Source of the DNA: Anabaena sp. PCC 7108
GTDB lineage: Bacteria > Cyanobacteriota > Cyanobacteriia > Cyanobacteriales > Nostocaceae
Assembly: GCF_000332135.1 (NCBI RefSeq)
Contig: NZ_KB235896.1
Coordinates: forward strand, 2,933,321 to 2,997,320
Direction of reading: 5' to 3'
Length of the DNA: 64,000 nucleotides
Made by a program: the position numbers and the translations under genes. Below are positions 53,786 to 62,633 of the stretch, one piece after another. Numbering within the stretch: position 1 is the first letter of the stretch; each line of letters begins with the position of its first letter. The notes below the pieces were generated by a model. That model saw nothing but the letters and a program-made list of their open reading frames with translations. It did no database searches and was not told the origin of the DNA.

Positions 53786-55165
53786 CTAACTTCGAGCCAA
53801 AGGTGATAATACCAGAAAAGCGACAGCTTCGACGTGAGCGGTTTGGGGAAATAAATCAGCGGGCTGTACTCTAGTAAGAGTGTATGTTCCATCTTGACAA
53901 AGTAATTTGAGGTCACGGGCGAGGGTAGCTACTTTACAACTGACGTAAACAATCCGAGATGGTTTCAAGTCAAGTAAAGTTTTGATGACATTAGCTTCAC
54001 ATCCTTTACGTGGCGGATCAAGTAATACAACATCTGGTATAATGCCCAAATCTGGCAGGATTTTCTCCACTGCTCCTATTTGAAATGTAACATTATTAAT
54101 TCCGTTATGTTGGGCATTGGAAATAGCCTGTTCTACGGCTGCTGATTGCACTTCCAACCCTGTAACTTGCCGGGCTTGTTTGGCTAAAGGCAAGGTTAAA
54201 GTGCCAATGCCGCAGTAGGCATCAACTAGAACTTCATGACCTTGAAGATTGAGTTCTGACTGAATTACCTTTAATAGGGCTTCTGCGGTTTCGGTGGATA
54301 CTTGAAAAAATGTATCTGGGAGTACTTGAAATTCTAGCCCAGCAAATATTTCGCGCAGGGCAGGAACTCCGGCAATACAACGAGTTTCGTTGCCAAAGAT
54401 AGCATTTGTGCGATCGCTATTCCGATTCAGTGACACCCCCACCAATTGGGGATATCGCTGCAACCATTCTTGTGCTTGGCTTTCTATTCTGGGTAATTTC
54501 CAATCCTTCACCACCAAAGTCAGCAGCATTTCACCTGTCCGACGACCAATACGTAAACCCAGATGGCGAATTTGTCCTTGGTGACGACGTTCGTTGTAAA
54601 TTGACCAACCTTGCTTTTGCATATCCTGCTTGACTTCAGCCAGCATCGGATTTAAGCGTTGGTCTTGGACTGGACATTGATTTAAGTTAATTAATTGGTG
54701 GCTACCTTTTTGGTAATAACCAGCTTGTACTTGGCCTGTCGCTGAGACACCCAGAGGATAGGTAACTTTATTCCGATAACCTAAGGATGAATCAGCCCCT
54801 AATACAGCTTCTACAGGTGGTTGAACAAACCCACCAATACGTTCTAAAGCTTGAACTACCTGATTCCGCTTGGCTATCAATTGGTAATCATAATTAATAT
54901 GCTGCCACTGACAGCCACCACATTTATCAGCCACAATGCAACTGGGTCGGATACGTCCTGGAGAGCGTTTGACTATCTGCTCCAGTTTACCATAAGCATA
55001 TTTTGGTTTAACTTGTAATAATCTCACCAGCACGCGATCGCCCCTGACAGTGTCTGGAACAAAGACCACACGCTGATCAAAGCGTCCCACGCCATCACCA
55101 GTATCACTCAAATCAGAAATATCAATTTCAATTACTTCACCCTGTCGCCAAGCTGTATTAGTCAT
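53786..55165 (-). CDS. rlmD: 23S rRNA (uracil-1939-C5)-methyltransferase RlmD
   Basis: A 459-residue class I methyltransferase of the RumA/RlmD type. An N-terminal TRAM domain (EVIEIDISDLSDTGDGVGRF) is followed by Fe-S cysteines (CIVADKCGGCQWQH), the SAM site VDAYCGIGTLTLPLAKQ, the D-P-P-R motif (VVLLDPPRKGCE) and the catalytic Cys in YVSCKVATLARDL. It modifies 23S rRNA at U1939 or a related site; RlmCD-type dual specificity cannot be ruled out. ATG 55165 is followed directly by the TRAM domain. Confidence 0.93.
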   Translation of the reverse strand: MTNTAWRQGEVIEIDISDLSDTGDGVGRFDQRVVFVPDTVRGDRVLVRLLQVKPKYAYGKLEQIVKRSPGRIRPSCIVADKCGGCQWQHINYDYQLIAKRNQVVQALERIGGFVQPPVEAVLGADSSLGYRNKVTYPLGVSATGQVQAGYYQKGSHQLINLNQCPVQDQRLNPMLAEVKQDMQKQGWSIYNERRHQGQIRHLGLRIGRRTGEMLLTLVVKDWKLPRIESQAQEWLQRYPQLVGVSLNRNSDRTNAIFGNETRCIAGVPALREIFAGLEFQVLPDTFFQVSTETAEALLKVIQSELNLQGHEVLVDAYCGIGTLTLPLAKQARQVTGLEVQSAAVEQAISNAQHNGINNVTFQIGAVEKILPDLGIIPDVVLLDPPRKGCEANVIKTLLDLKPSRIVYVSCKVATLARDLKLLCQDGTYTLTRVQPADLFPQTAHVEAVAFLVLSPLARS

Positions 55166-55347
55166 TCAATTTTGGATTTTGGATTTTAGATTTTGGATTT
55201 GGTGATTGAAGAATTGTTACAATTACTTCCTTAATTTTCCCCAATCCCCAATCCCCAGTTCTTATCCCCATCTTCTCACACCCTTCACTTCTGTACCTCT
55301 AACTAGTTAAACTAGCAAATAATATTTCGCGTAATTGCATAATAATC

Positions 55348-55833
55348 ATGACTGTAATTAGCCAAGTTATTCTCCAAGCCGATGACGAACTGCGCTACCC
55401 CAGTAGTGGCGAACTCAAGAGTATTCAAGAATTTTTGGAAACTGGTGTACAACGCACAAGAATTGTCACTACCCTCGCCGAAAATGAAAAAAAGATAGTT
55501 CAGGAAGCTACCAAAAAACTTTGGCAGAAGCGTCCTGACTTTATCGCCCCTGGTGGTAATGCTTACGGTGAAAAGCAACGTGCTTTGTGTATCCGTGATT
55601 TCGGTTGGTATTTGCGCCTGATTACCTACGGCGTACTTGCTGGCGATAAAGAACCAATTGAAAAAATTGGTTTAGTGGGCGTGCGGGAAATGTACAACTC
55701 TCTGGGCGTTCCTGTTCCTGGAATGGTTGAAGCTATCACTTCCCTCAAGCAAGCATCCTTGGATTTATTGAGTGCTGAAGATGCCCTCGAAACTGCACCT
55801 TACTTTGATTACATCATTCAAGCGATGTCCTGA
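55348..55833 (+). CDS. apcD: Allophycocyanin-B alpha subunit
   Basis: A 161-residue phycobiliprotein. The bilin-binding Cys is residue 81 in [20 protein letters not shown]. The [20 protein letters not shown] start and the [20 protein letters not shown] end distinguish ApcD from ApcA, whose N-terminus reads SIVTKSIVNADAEARYLSPG. ApcD is a terminal emitter of the phycobilisome core and passes excitation energy chiefly to photosystem I. It is monocistronic, as is usual for apcD. Confidence 0.95.
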   Translation: MTVISQVILQADDELRYPSSGELKSIQEFLETGVQRTRIVTTLAENEKKIVQEATKKLWQKRPDFIAPGGNAYGEKQRALCIRDFGWYLRLITYGVLAGDKEPIEKIGLVGVREMYNSLGVPVPGMVEAITSLKQASLDLLSAEDALETAPYFDYIIQAMS

Positions 55834-56765
55834 TATCAAGCCGGTGCTGGTTCTCCCAGTGGATTTTGAGTCTACTAGAGATATCAAAAATTCGCACTTG
55901 ATGGCAATAAATTTCTTCATCTGATCATCATTTGATCATATTGTCCCCACACTTGGTAGTGGCTATGGCAAATTATTTGTCAAGTTATTAACCGATTGTG
56001 GGGATATTTGATTCAGAATTCCTATTCCACGACTATTAGCCCGATTTCTGTACTATTTGTATAGTACAACATGAAGTGTGAAAGGTGGGCTTTAATTTTT
56101 AGTTTTTAATTTTTAATTTTTAATTTTTAATTGTTTATAATTACCAATAATAAAAAGCCAACAATCCTGTAAAAGGCTGTCGGCACTTGATGTGTTCCCT
56201 ATTAATGACTCGGCTAGAGTTCAGTTGTATTGAATTATGCCAATTTGCGAATTATAAGGAGACGATCCTAATCATGGATACTTGTGATTCTAATCATAAA
56301 TACTTGTGATTAAGATCACGTATAAATTACAGAGAAAATGTATTATATTTATCATTTTATTAATATAGAGAAATATATCAACAGAATTGCAGTAGCAAAA
56401 GTAGCTAAGAACCAACATTCCACTGTTATCAATAAGGCACGGAATATAACCTTTCTACCCTTTTCTTCACAGGATTTGAGCGAAATTCATGATTCAATAC
56501 CTCACCTTGCTGATGAGGTATAAATTATTATTTGAATAGTTATTCGCGTCAGGGTATCGCCATGTGTTCTATTTTAATTAATACTAATACTTCAGATGTA
56601 AAATGAAGCTAAATTTTATAAGATTAAGCACAATGATTATGATAAAGTATGTATATACAAGGCATAATATGCCATATCAACATGACAATACGCTCATAAT
56701 TATCCACACAGCCCTTTTAACCAGGGTTGAGTTGCCAAATTTTTAAAAGTTGATTATTGATTTAC
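55834..56765. other. Long intergenic region after apcD
   Basis: About 930 A/T-rich bases. It holds a TTTTTAA heptamer tract (about 56095-56133), a weak hairpin GCCAACAATCCTGTAAAAGG followed by CTGTCGGC (56158-56185) that may end apcD transcription, and two copies of ATACTTGTGATT (about 56278 and 56299) 21 bases apart. A 61-codon frame at 56338 lacks an RBS and family features and is not called. It should also contain the apcD terminator. Confidence 0.5.
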
Positions 56766-57137
56766 TTATTCTTGTGATTTATCTCTAATATTAAAGTAGT
56801 GAAAAAGATTAGCAACGGTTAAATCTGATGCTTGTTGTAAATTAGATGTGACTAATGTTCTATATCCAGAAATTGCGGCTTGTTGACTCACATAATTTTC
56901 ATATTCCCGGCGTAATTCAGGCGCAAACATAAATAATAATTGATCACGTAAAGAATAAAAATGAGATTTTTCGGCTATATTTTCGTAGCTGATTTGTTCT
57001 GGTGGTATTTCTAGATTAATTATAGTTTGGGTAGCTTCTGAATTATTGAAATCAGCACTATTTAGAAGTTTTAATTCTGCTGGAGGTAGAGATTTTACCC
57101 AATCTACATGATTTTTCTTGTTCAATTGACTACTCAT
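56766..57137 (-). CDS. Small helical protein divergent from the exonuclease-ATPase
   Basis: A 123-residue protein without recognised domains: HVDWVKSLPPAELKLLNSAD, EKSHFYSLRDQLLFMFAPEL and REYENYVSQQAAISGYRTLV. It is mainly helical and soluble. Its start is 64 bases from the start of the exonuclease-ATPase gene, head to head, so the two share a promoter region and may act together. Function is unknown; it could be a regulator, inhibitor or adaptor of the larger protein. Confidence 0.6.
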   Translation of the reverse strand: MSSQLNKKNHVDWVKSLPPAELKLLNSADFNNSEATQTIINLEIPPEQISYENIAEKSHFYSLRDQLLFMFAPELRREYENYVSQQAAISGYRTLVTSNLQQASDLTVANLFHYFNIRDKSQE

Positions 57138-57201
57138 TTTTTTATATGTTATGATCCAATTCAGACAGGTATTACAAGAATTTACTTACAAATAGACTAA
57201 T

Positions 57202-59616
57202 ATGGACTTTGTTATTTTAGATACGGAAGGGAAACCAAATTTAACTGAATTAGCTATTGTTAATAGTCAAGGTGTGGTAATTTATGAAGGTTTTTGTGAT
57301 GGTAACTCTCATGGCTTTCAAAATGTTTTAAATATCAAAAGTCTCAAAACTTTATTAACAGAATTTTTGACTATTGTTGAAGATAAAAAAATCATCTGTC
57401 ACTATGCAGAACATGATATTGATATCCTCAAGCGTAGTTTTGGACAAGTTGGTTTACCTTGGCAAGATTTAAAACAAAAATTACAATTTGATTGTACTTG
57501 GCTTTTAGCTAAAGACTGTTTTTCCAATTTAGAAAGTTATTCTTTAGAGTATTTGAGTAAATATTTGAATCTTCGAGCTAATAATCAATATTTTCTTCCT
57601 AATATGGCACATACGGCTAGTTATGATGCCACATTTACATATCATCTTTATAAAAAAATTATGCTGGAAAGTCTCAAAAAACAACCTAATCCATTTACTA
57701 GCAGTCGAGTTGATACTCCTTTTCAACATCACCCAGATTATGCTGATACCTATCATCGAGAATTCCAGATTTTACAAACTGCTTTAAATAACATCAAATT
57801 AGATTCTAATCATCAGAGTAAAGGTGTTGTTGTCATTGGAGAACCGGGTACTGGAAAAACTCATTTAATGATGCGACTTGCCAATGAGAGATTATCAAGT
57901 AATAGGTTACTTTTTATTCGTCAACCTAATGATGCTAAATCTGTACTTTATCATATCTACAGTAGGATTTTAGAATCTCTAGTTGAAAAAGCAGTTAATT
58001 TACCGCAATTAGACTCTTTAATGATTAACACTTTTAGAAAAATAGTTAGTTTACCTGATAGAAAATTTCAACAAAAAGATATAGATATTTTAAATGCTTT
58101 ATATGACTTAGAAGATAATAGTATTAATGCTTTAGGTAAAGAAAATACTCAACGTAGACGTGAATATTGGCAATATATAGAAAAGACTATTAATGAATGG
58201 TGGATGAGTAATTATGCTGCGGGTAGTTTTGCTTTATCTATCATTAAAGGTATGGTTAAATATTGCAGTTATACAGATTATAAATATAGAAATATTACCA
58301 CTCGCTGGTTAGCCGGAAATGTTTTAACTGACGAAGAAGCTGAAACTGTTGGTTTACCAAATTGGGGAGAGGAAATTAGTAAAGAAGCTTTTTCTTTAGA
58401 AGCTATTTCCGTCTTGGGTAAATTATCCACTTTGGATGAACCTTTAATTATTATTTTTGATCAATTAGAAGGTTTAGGACTTTCCCATAATCAAGAAATT
58501 TTGTTGAATTTTGGGGAAGCAGTTAAAGAAATTTTCACTCATGTTCCGAATAGTTTAATTATCTTGAATTTATTTCCTGACAGATGGGAAAAATTTCAAA
58601 CAACATTTGATCAATCTATTATTGGAAGAGTATCTCAATATCAAGTTTCTTTACGTCAACCGACAGAAACAGAAGTTAAATCTATTCTCAAGGTGAAAAT
58701 GCAAACTTTAGATATTACCTTAGAACAGCTATTCTCCTCTGAAGACTTAGATGATATTTTAGCAAAAAAACCTATCCGTGCCGCTTTAAATCATGCTGCT
58801 AAATACTATGATTTTAGAGTTAACGGAATTCCTTTACCAGACGAAAGAAAACCAATTCGTGAATTAGATAATAATGAAAAAATAGAACAGCAATTAAAAT
58901 TTTTACAGCAACAGCAACAGACATCAATAGAAGTTTTAATTCAACTAATGCAATCTATACAAACACCTATTTCTGTTGATTTAAGCCACTTACAGGAGAA
59001 ATTAGCAACTTATTTATCTGGTGAAACTACAATTCCTACAAATCCTGTAATTGAATATTTAAATGAACATAGAATTGAATTGGAACAAAAATATCATAAT
59101 CCATCTATTATTAGTGATGGTGATGATATTGGTAAATTGAGGAATATTGCTGAAGCTTTAACTCATATCCAGTCATTTAAATTAACCCAATATCGTTTAG
59201 GTAAAAAGGTATTACCAGAACATATTGTGATAGAAAAGGGAAATAAATATCATGTAATTGCTTTTCTAGAAATTAGTGGTACTCCCTTTACAAGTCGTAT
59301 TAGCAATTTCAACGAATTGGTAATTAATAATCCTCAAAGTAAATTTGATTTAATTAGAGATGAACGTCAACCAGATGTTACTGGTAAAGTAGGGAAAGAA
59401 AGAATACAGCAACTAGAAAATAGTGCTAACGGTAATTTTGTTCTATTCAATAAAGAAGATAGAATCCTTTTCGATTTGATTTATGATCTAATTATCAGTA
59501 TTTATAACAAAGATTTAGATATAGATTTGGAATCGGCTTTAGCTTTTGTGACTACTCATCAAGAATGGTATCACTGGATTTTTACAAAGTTTGGTTTTAC
59601 TCCACCTAAAAAATAA
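57202..59616 (+). CDS. DEDDh exonuclease fused to a P-loop ATPase
   Basis: An 804-residue fusion. Residues 1-155 are a DEDDh 3'-5' exonuclease: Asp 7 and Glu 9 (VILDTEGKPN), Asp 72 (CHYAEHDIDIL), and His 137 and Asp 142 (MAHTASYDATF). A P-loop ATPase follows: Walker A GEPGTGKT at 213-220, ITTRWLAGNVLTDEEAETVG near 370, and Walker B PLIIIFDQLEGLG with Asp 420. The ATPase recalls BREX/Orc1-like ATPases in layout. The C-terminal third (after a Gln-rich stretch near 570) has a possible compact domain (HVIAFLEISGTP, FDLIRDERQPDVTGKVGKER). A nuclease coupled to an NTPase is typical of antiphage systems; this is inferred. Confidence 0.8.
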   Translation: MDFVILDTEGKPNLTELAIVNSQGVVIYEGFCDGNSHGFQNVLNIKSLKTLLTEFLTIVEDKKIICHYAEHDIDILKRSFGQVGLPWQDLKQKLQFDCTWLLAKDCFSNLESYSLEYLSKYLNLRANNQYFLPNMAHTASYDATFTYHLYKKIMLESLKKQPNPFTSSRVDTPFQHHPDYADTYHREFQILQTALNNIKLDSNHQSKGVVVIGEPGTGKTHLMMRLANERLSSNRLLFIRQPNDAKSVLYHIYSRILESLVEKAVNLPQLDSLMINTFRKIVSLPDRKFQQKDIDILNALYDLEDNSINALGKENTQRRREYWQYIEKTINEWWMSNYAAGSFALSIIKGMVKYCSYTDYKYRNITTRWLAGNVLTDEEAETVGLPNWGEEISKEAFSLEAISVLGKLSTLDEPLIIIFDQLEGLGLSHNQEILLNFGEAVKEIFTHVPNSLIILNLFPDRWEKFQTTFDQSIIGRVSQYQVSLRQPTETEVKSILKVKMQTLDITLEQLFSSEDLDDILAKKPIRAALNHAAKYYDFRVNGIPLPDERKPIRELDNNEKIEQQLKFLQQQQQTSIEVLIQLMQSIQTPISVDLSHLQEKLATYLSGETTIPTNPVIEYLNEHRIELEQKYHNPSIISDGDDIGKLRNIAEALTHIQSFKLTQYRLGKKVLPEHIVIEKGNKYHVIAFLEISGTPFTSRISNFNELVINNPQSKFDLIRDERQPDVTGKVGKERIQQLENSANGNFVLFNKEDRILFDLIYDLIISIYNKDLDIDLESALAFVTTHQEWYHWIFTKFGFTPPKK

Positions 59617-59730
59617 AATCTCAATCAAGTGAATGATGAAAACAAGGACGAAGATTTTAATGCAGTTATTATCTTAAATTTCATACATCATGAAAATAAG
59701 GCGTTATACTGTACTAAATAGAGGTAAAAA

Positions 59731-60003
59731 ATGGAAACAATGAAATTGCTGGCACATATCAGTACAGATGGTATATTGCAAATTCAAACACCTACGGATT
59801 TTAAAGATAAATCTGTAGAAGTATTGGTAGTTGTCCAACCATTAGATAATACAGAAACTACCACAATTAAACATAACGCTTGGGGAAAAATTACTACTAA
59901 AAAATCAATTCAAGACGCAATTAATAGAATGCAACAACTAAGAAAATAAGTAGGTTTAGATCAAAACTTAATCCGTGAAATGATTGAAGAAGGACGAAGA
60001 TAA
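59731..60003 (+). pseudogene. Antitoxin gene interrupted by a stop codon
   Basis: ATG 59731 opens a 72-residue frame (METMKLLAHISTDGILQIQT, ... SIQDAINRMQQLRK) that stops at TAA 59947-59949. The same frame continues without a break as VGLDQNLIREMIEEGRR to TAA 60001-60003, the typical C-terminus of a cyanobacterial antitoxin family. One base change at codon 73 explains the stop. The shortened protein may still bind DNA but would lack the toxin-binding tail. No toxin gene follows. Confidence 0.65.
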
Positions 60004-60038
60004 CTTGTTATAAAACGGTAAAACATGGAAATAAATTA

Positions 60039-60368
60039 TTACCCCACCGCAAAACCTGTAAATTGCCGCTTATAAGGAGCATGAAATCCTAAAACAATAT
60101 CTTCTTTAGGTACACCAGCAGCAATTAATTCATTAGCAATACCAATTTCCGTACCATCTCTTTGTATCCAGATTTTATCATCTTTAATATCAACATGAAT
60201 AATCACTCCATAGGTTCTAATTTGTTGTTTCCAACCAATATTTAATACTTGATAATGATGACGTTGAGTATCAAAAAGCAATTGAATTTCTGTACCATTG
60301 GCTATATCATTGGTAGAATGACTGATTAAAATATCTTGAATAATTTGCGAGTAATTTATTCTTCCCAT
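60039..60368 (-). CDS. xisI: XisI-type protein (fdxN element excision controlling factor)
   Basis: A 109-residue XisI protein: RINYSQIIQDILISHSTNDI, QLLFDTQRHHYQVLNIGWKQ, YGVIIHVDIKDDKIWIQRDG, EIGIANELIAAGVPKEDIVL and GFHAPYKRQFTGFAVG. XisI with XisH controls excision of the fdxN element in heterocyst-forming Anabaena, but paralogues are spread widely and may have other roles. xisH normally lies directly upstream; here the neighbour is a PIN antitoxin, so XisI is alone. Confidence 0.9.
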   Translation of the reverse strand: MGRINYSQIIQDILISHSTNDIANGTEIQLLFDTQRHHYQVLNIGWKQQIRTYGVIIHVDIKDDKIWIQRDGTEIGIANELIAAGVPKEDIVLGFHAPYKRQFTGFAVG

Positions 60369-60423
60369 AAAACAATCTCCTGGGTTAAAGAATCAAAAAT
60401 TAAAACCTTTTGATCTCTTTCCC

Positions 60424-60618
60424 CTAGATAGTTTCTTGATGTTTCTTAATATCGGCTAGTATTTCATCCATTGTTACCTGATCTAACCATTGATGACGTT
60501 CTTCTGTATAGTCTCCACTACCACTATCAAATTGACGAATAAATCTGATAGCGTCAACATATCCTAAAGCATCTACGAGAGCTTGAAATCCTTTTCTGTA
60601 TAGTTCAATTGGGGTCAT
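60424..60618 (-). CDS. Small antitoxin-like partner of the PIN gene
   Basis: A 64-residue protein (MTPIELYRKGFQALVDALGY, VDAIRFIRQFDSGSGDYTEE, RHQWLDQVTMDEILADIKKH). The start lies within the 3' end of the PIN gene (14-base overlap), so the pair is translationally coupled, with the toxin gene first. In this family the second small gene is the antitoxin. Start ATG 60618 is chosen because it follows GGAGAAA. Confidence 0.7.
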   Translation of the reverse strand: MTPIELYRKGFQALVDALGYVDAIRFIRQFDSGSGDYTEERHQWLDQVTMDEILADIKKHQETI

Positions 60619-61090
60619 TTTCTCCTCCTTGTACAATATTATTAGTAGCTTCTGCCAACCAGATCATTGGATTAGCAACTATTATATTTATATTATCCTT
60701 ATAGCTTAATGATTTTGACAATAGACGGCTATCAGTGGTTAGGAAAATATCAGCGTTATTTTCAGCACAAGCCAGATGAAAAGCATCAAATTTTTTAATA
60801 TTAAATGTTGTTAATTCTATTGCTCGTCGAGTAATTTCTTCTGTGACTAAAATCGTATCATGAGCCATTGTTAAGACTTTTTGTACTTGTTCTCTCCTAT
60901 TTATATCTGGAGTTCTCGCAATTTCTAATTCTAAAGCTGTGCTACTGACTAATTGCCATTTTCCAGATAGACAATGATTGATAATTTCTAAAATTGCTTC
61001 AGTTTCTAGCCTAATTCGCCATTGGGTTTGGTCGTCAAAAGGACGATTAAGGCAACAAACATCTAAATATATTCTATATTGTTTATTCAT
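60605..61090 (-). CDS. PIN-domain toxin
   Basis: A 161-residue PIN-domain RNase: IYLDVCCLNRPFDD with the first Asp, TALELEIART with Glu, and KKFDAFHLACAENNADIFLTTDSRLLSKS with the later Asp residues, all in place. The D-V-C-C-L-N-R-P-F-D-D start is characteristic of a cyanobacterial PIN subfamily. It overlaps the small gene at 60424 and appears intact. The usual order in VapBC operons is antitoxin first, so this pair is reversed. Confidence 0.85.
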   Translation of the reverse strand: MNKQYRIYLDVCCLNRPFDDQTQWRIRLETEAILEIINHCLSGKWQLVSSTALELEIARTPDINRREQVQKVLTMAHDTILVTEEITRRAIELTTFNIKKFDAFHLACAENNADIFLTTDSRLLSKSLSYKDNINIIVANPMIWLAEATNNIVQGGENDPN

Positions 61091-61148
61091 ATTTTCAAAA
61101 CATGGTGTTACAAATTTTATTATTAATTATTAGTATCTATAACTAGCT

Positions 61149-61361
61149 TCATGAAATTATCTCAAAAATTTCCTCATCTGTGTAAACAGTTTCATTCTTT
61201 TGCATCAAGTAAGAACGGAATGCGCGGAATTTGTGTGTAAAGATGTAGTCCTCAATAGCTTTACCAACTAAACTATCAGCAGATATACCTTCAGTTTGGG
61301 TAATTTCTAAAAGTGCTGCTTTCAGTTCTGGAGTAATAGTAATGGTTAGGGTATCTTGCAT
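61149..61361 (-). CDS. CopG-type ribbon-helix-helix antitoxin
   Basis: A 70-residue RHH protein: DTLTITITPELKAALLEITQ, TEGISADSLVGKAIEDYIFT and an acidic tail (YTDEEIFEIIS). It lies 58 bases upstream of the PIN gene on the same strand, so it could be an additional regulator of that operon or the remains of a separate pair. Its own toxin is not seen. Confidence 0.7.
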   Translation of the reverse strand: MQDTLTITITPELKAALLEITQTEGISADSLVGKAIEDYIFTHKFRAFRSYLMQKNETVYTDEEIFEIIS

Positions 61362-61429
61362 ATTTTATCAGGGGGCAACATAATTAATTATACAATAAAT
61401 CAAAGGATTGATTACAGATAGATGTTAAT

Positions 61430-61616
61430 ATGAAAGTAAGAGTAGTGATTCAGCGACTAGAAGCTGATGGTTGGTATTTAGCAAGAACTAGATGAAGTCA
61501 CCGACAGTTTAAACATCCTCATAAACTTGGTACCAGTTTCCGGTAAACCTAATATTGACGTACCCATTGGTACAATAAAAAGTATTTGGAGACAAGCACA
61601 ATTGGAGGAAGAATAA
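61430..61616 (+). pseudogene. hicA: hicA toxin pseudogene
   Basis: MKVRVVIQRLEADGWYLART is the N-terminus of HicA; then AGA TGA AGT replaces the conserved R-G-S, SHRQFKHPHKLGT follows, and a frame shift leads to VSGKPNIDVPIGTIKSIWRQ, the usual C-terminus. Two lesions, a nonsense codon and a frameshift, inactivate it. The end overlaps the hicB start by TAATG. Confidence 0.85.
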
Positions 61617-61810
61617 TGCGTTATACAGTAGTAATTGAAAAAGGAAATACCAGTTATGGTGCTTATGTTCCCGACTTACCCGGTTGTATAGCTGTAGCTG
61701 AAACATTAGTAGAAGTTCAACAACTAATTGTAGAGTCCATAGAATTTCATATAGAAGGTTTAATAGAGTCAGGTATACCAATTCCTCAACCTACAAGTAT
61801 CGCTCAGTAA
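61616..61810 (+). CDS. hicB: HicB-type antitoxin
   Basis: A 64-residue HicB: MRYTVVIEKGNTSYGAYVPD, LPGCIAVAETLVEVQQLIVE, SIEFHIEGLIESGIPIPQPT. The start ATG overlaps the hicA stop (TAATG). The partner toxin hicA is dead, so HicB is now an orphan; it has the partial RNase H-like fold but no C-terminal DNA-binding domain, as in short HicB proteins. Confidence 0.88.
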   Translation: MRYTVVIEKGNTSYGAYVPDLPGCIAVAETLVEVQQLIVESIEFHIEGLIESGIPIPQPTSIAQ

Positions 61811-61856
61811 GTTGAAGTTTTAATTTAATACAGTTTGTTTTAGGAGGTTATGAAAT

Positions 61857-62459
61857 ATGATTGCTTCTCCCAATATTTACATCACACCAGAAGAATATTT
61901 AGCAATGGAAGAAAAAAGCACAGTTAAACATGAATATATTAATGGATATATTTATACAATGGCTGGCGCACTTGATTCTCATGTTACTATAGCTGGTAAT
62001 ATATTCTCTTTACTCCGTAATCACGTTCGGGGTTCTGGTTGTCGGGTGTACATTGCTGACATGAAAGCGAGAATAGAATCTTTAAATAGATTTTACTATC
62101 CTGATGTGATGGTAACTTGTGATGCACGAGATCAAGAAACTCCAGGTTATAAAAGATTTCCTTGTTTAATAATTGAAGTTTTATCTAATTCTACCGAAGG
62201 ATTTGATAGAGGTGATAAATTTGCTGATTATCAAATGTTGGAAACTTTGCAAGAATACGTTTTAATTAATACGAAAAAACCAAGAGTTGAATGTTTTAGA
62301 CGCAATGATGATGGACTTTGGATTTTACAGTCTTATGTAGGTGAACAAGCATCATTTCAATTGAAAAGTATTAATTTTGCAGGGACAATGACAGAACTTT
62401 ATGAAGATGTGAATTTTCATGCTCTTGAATCAGAAAAACCTGAAAACAACATGGCATAA
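61857..62459 (+). CDS. Uma2 family endonuclease-like protein
   Basis: A 200-residue Uma2 (DUF820) protein with a PD-(D/E)xK-type core: YLAMEEKSTVKHEYINGYIY, VYIADMKARIES, FYYPDVMVTC (Asp) and FPCLIIEVLSNSTEGFDRGD with the Glu of the motif. Cyanobacteria carry dozens of such genes, thought to be mobile or regulatory; their biochemical role is unsettled. A strong RBS (TAGGAGGT) precedes ATG 61857. A relative survives as a remnant at 36768. Confidence 0.85.
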   Translation: MIASPNIYITPEEYLAMEEKSTVKHEYINGYIYTMAGALDSHVTIAGNIFSLLRNHVRGSGCRVYIADMKARIESLNRFYYPDVMVTCDARDQETPGYKRFPCLIIEVLSNSTEGFDRGDKFADYQMLETLQEYVLINTKKPRVECFRRNDDGLWILQSYVGEQASFQLKSINFAGTMTELYEDVNFHALESEKPENNMA

Positions 62460-62497
62460 ATAACAATCTAGCCAAAAAATGTGACAAGATTTAAAAA

Positions 62498-62541
62498 AAG
62501 TCGGGAGTCTTAATCTCTTTATATCTCTAGATCCCCGACTT
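62498..62541 (-). terminator. Stem-loop downstream of the Uma2 gene
   Basis: AAGTCGGG (62498-62505) pairs with CCCGACTT (62534-62541). A run of A precedes it on the plus strand, so the terminator-like form with a T-run is on the minus strand. It may end transcription from either side, but no minus-strand gene follows. Confidence 0.4.
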
Positions 62542-62633
62542 CTGATATCAATTCATAATTTATTGACAAGATAAAAAAAGAAGTGGGGAATCTCAGATAG
62601 AATATTCCTCTGTCCTCTTGGTGCATAACTTCC

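Noticed and set aside
56338-56523. 61-codon frame downstream of apcD
   Set aside because: A/T-rich region, no RBS and no protein-like pattern; treated as chance.
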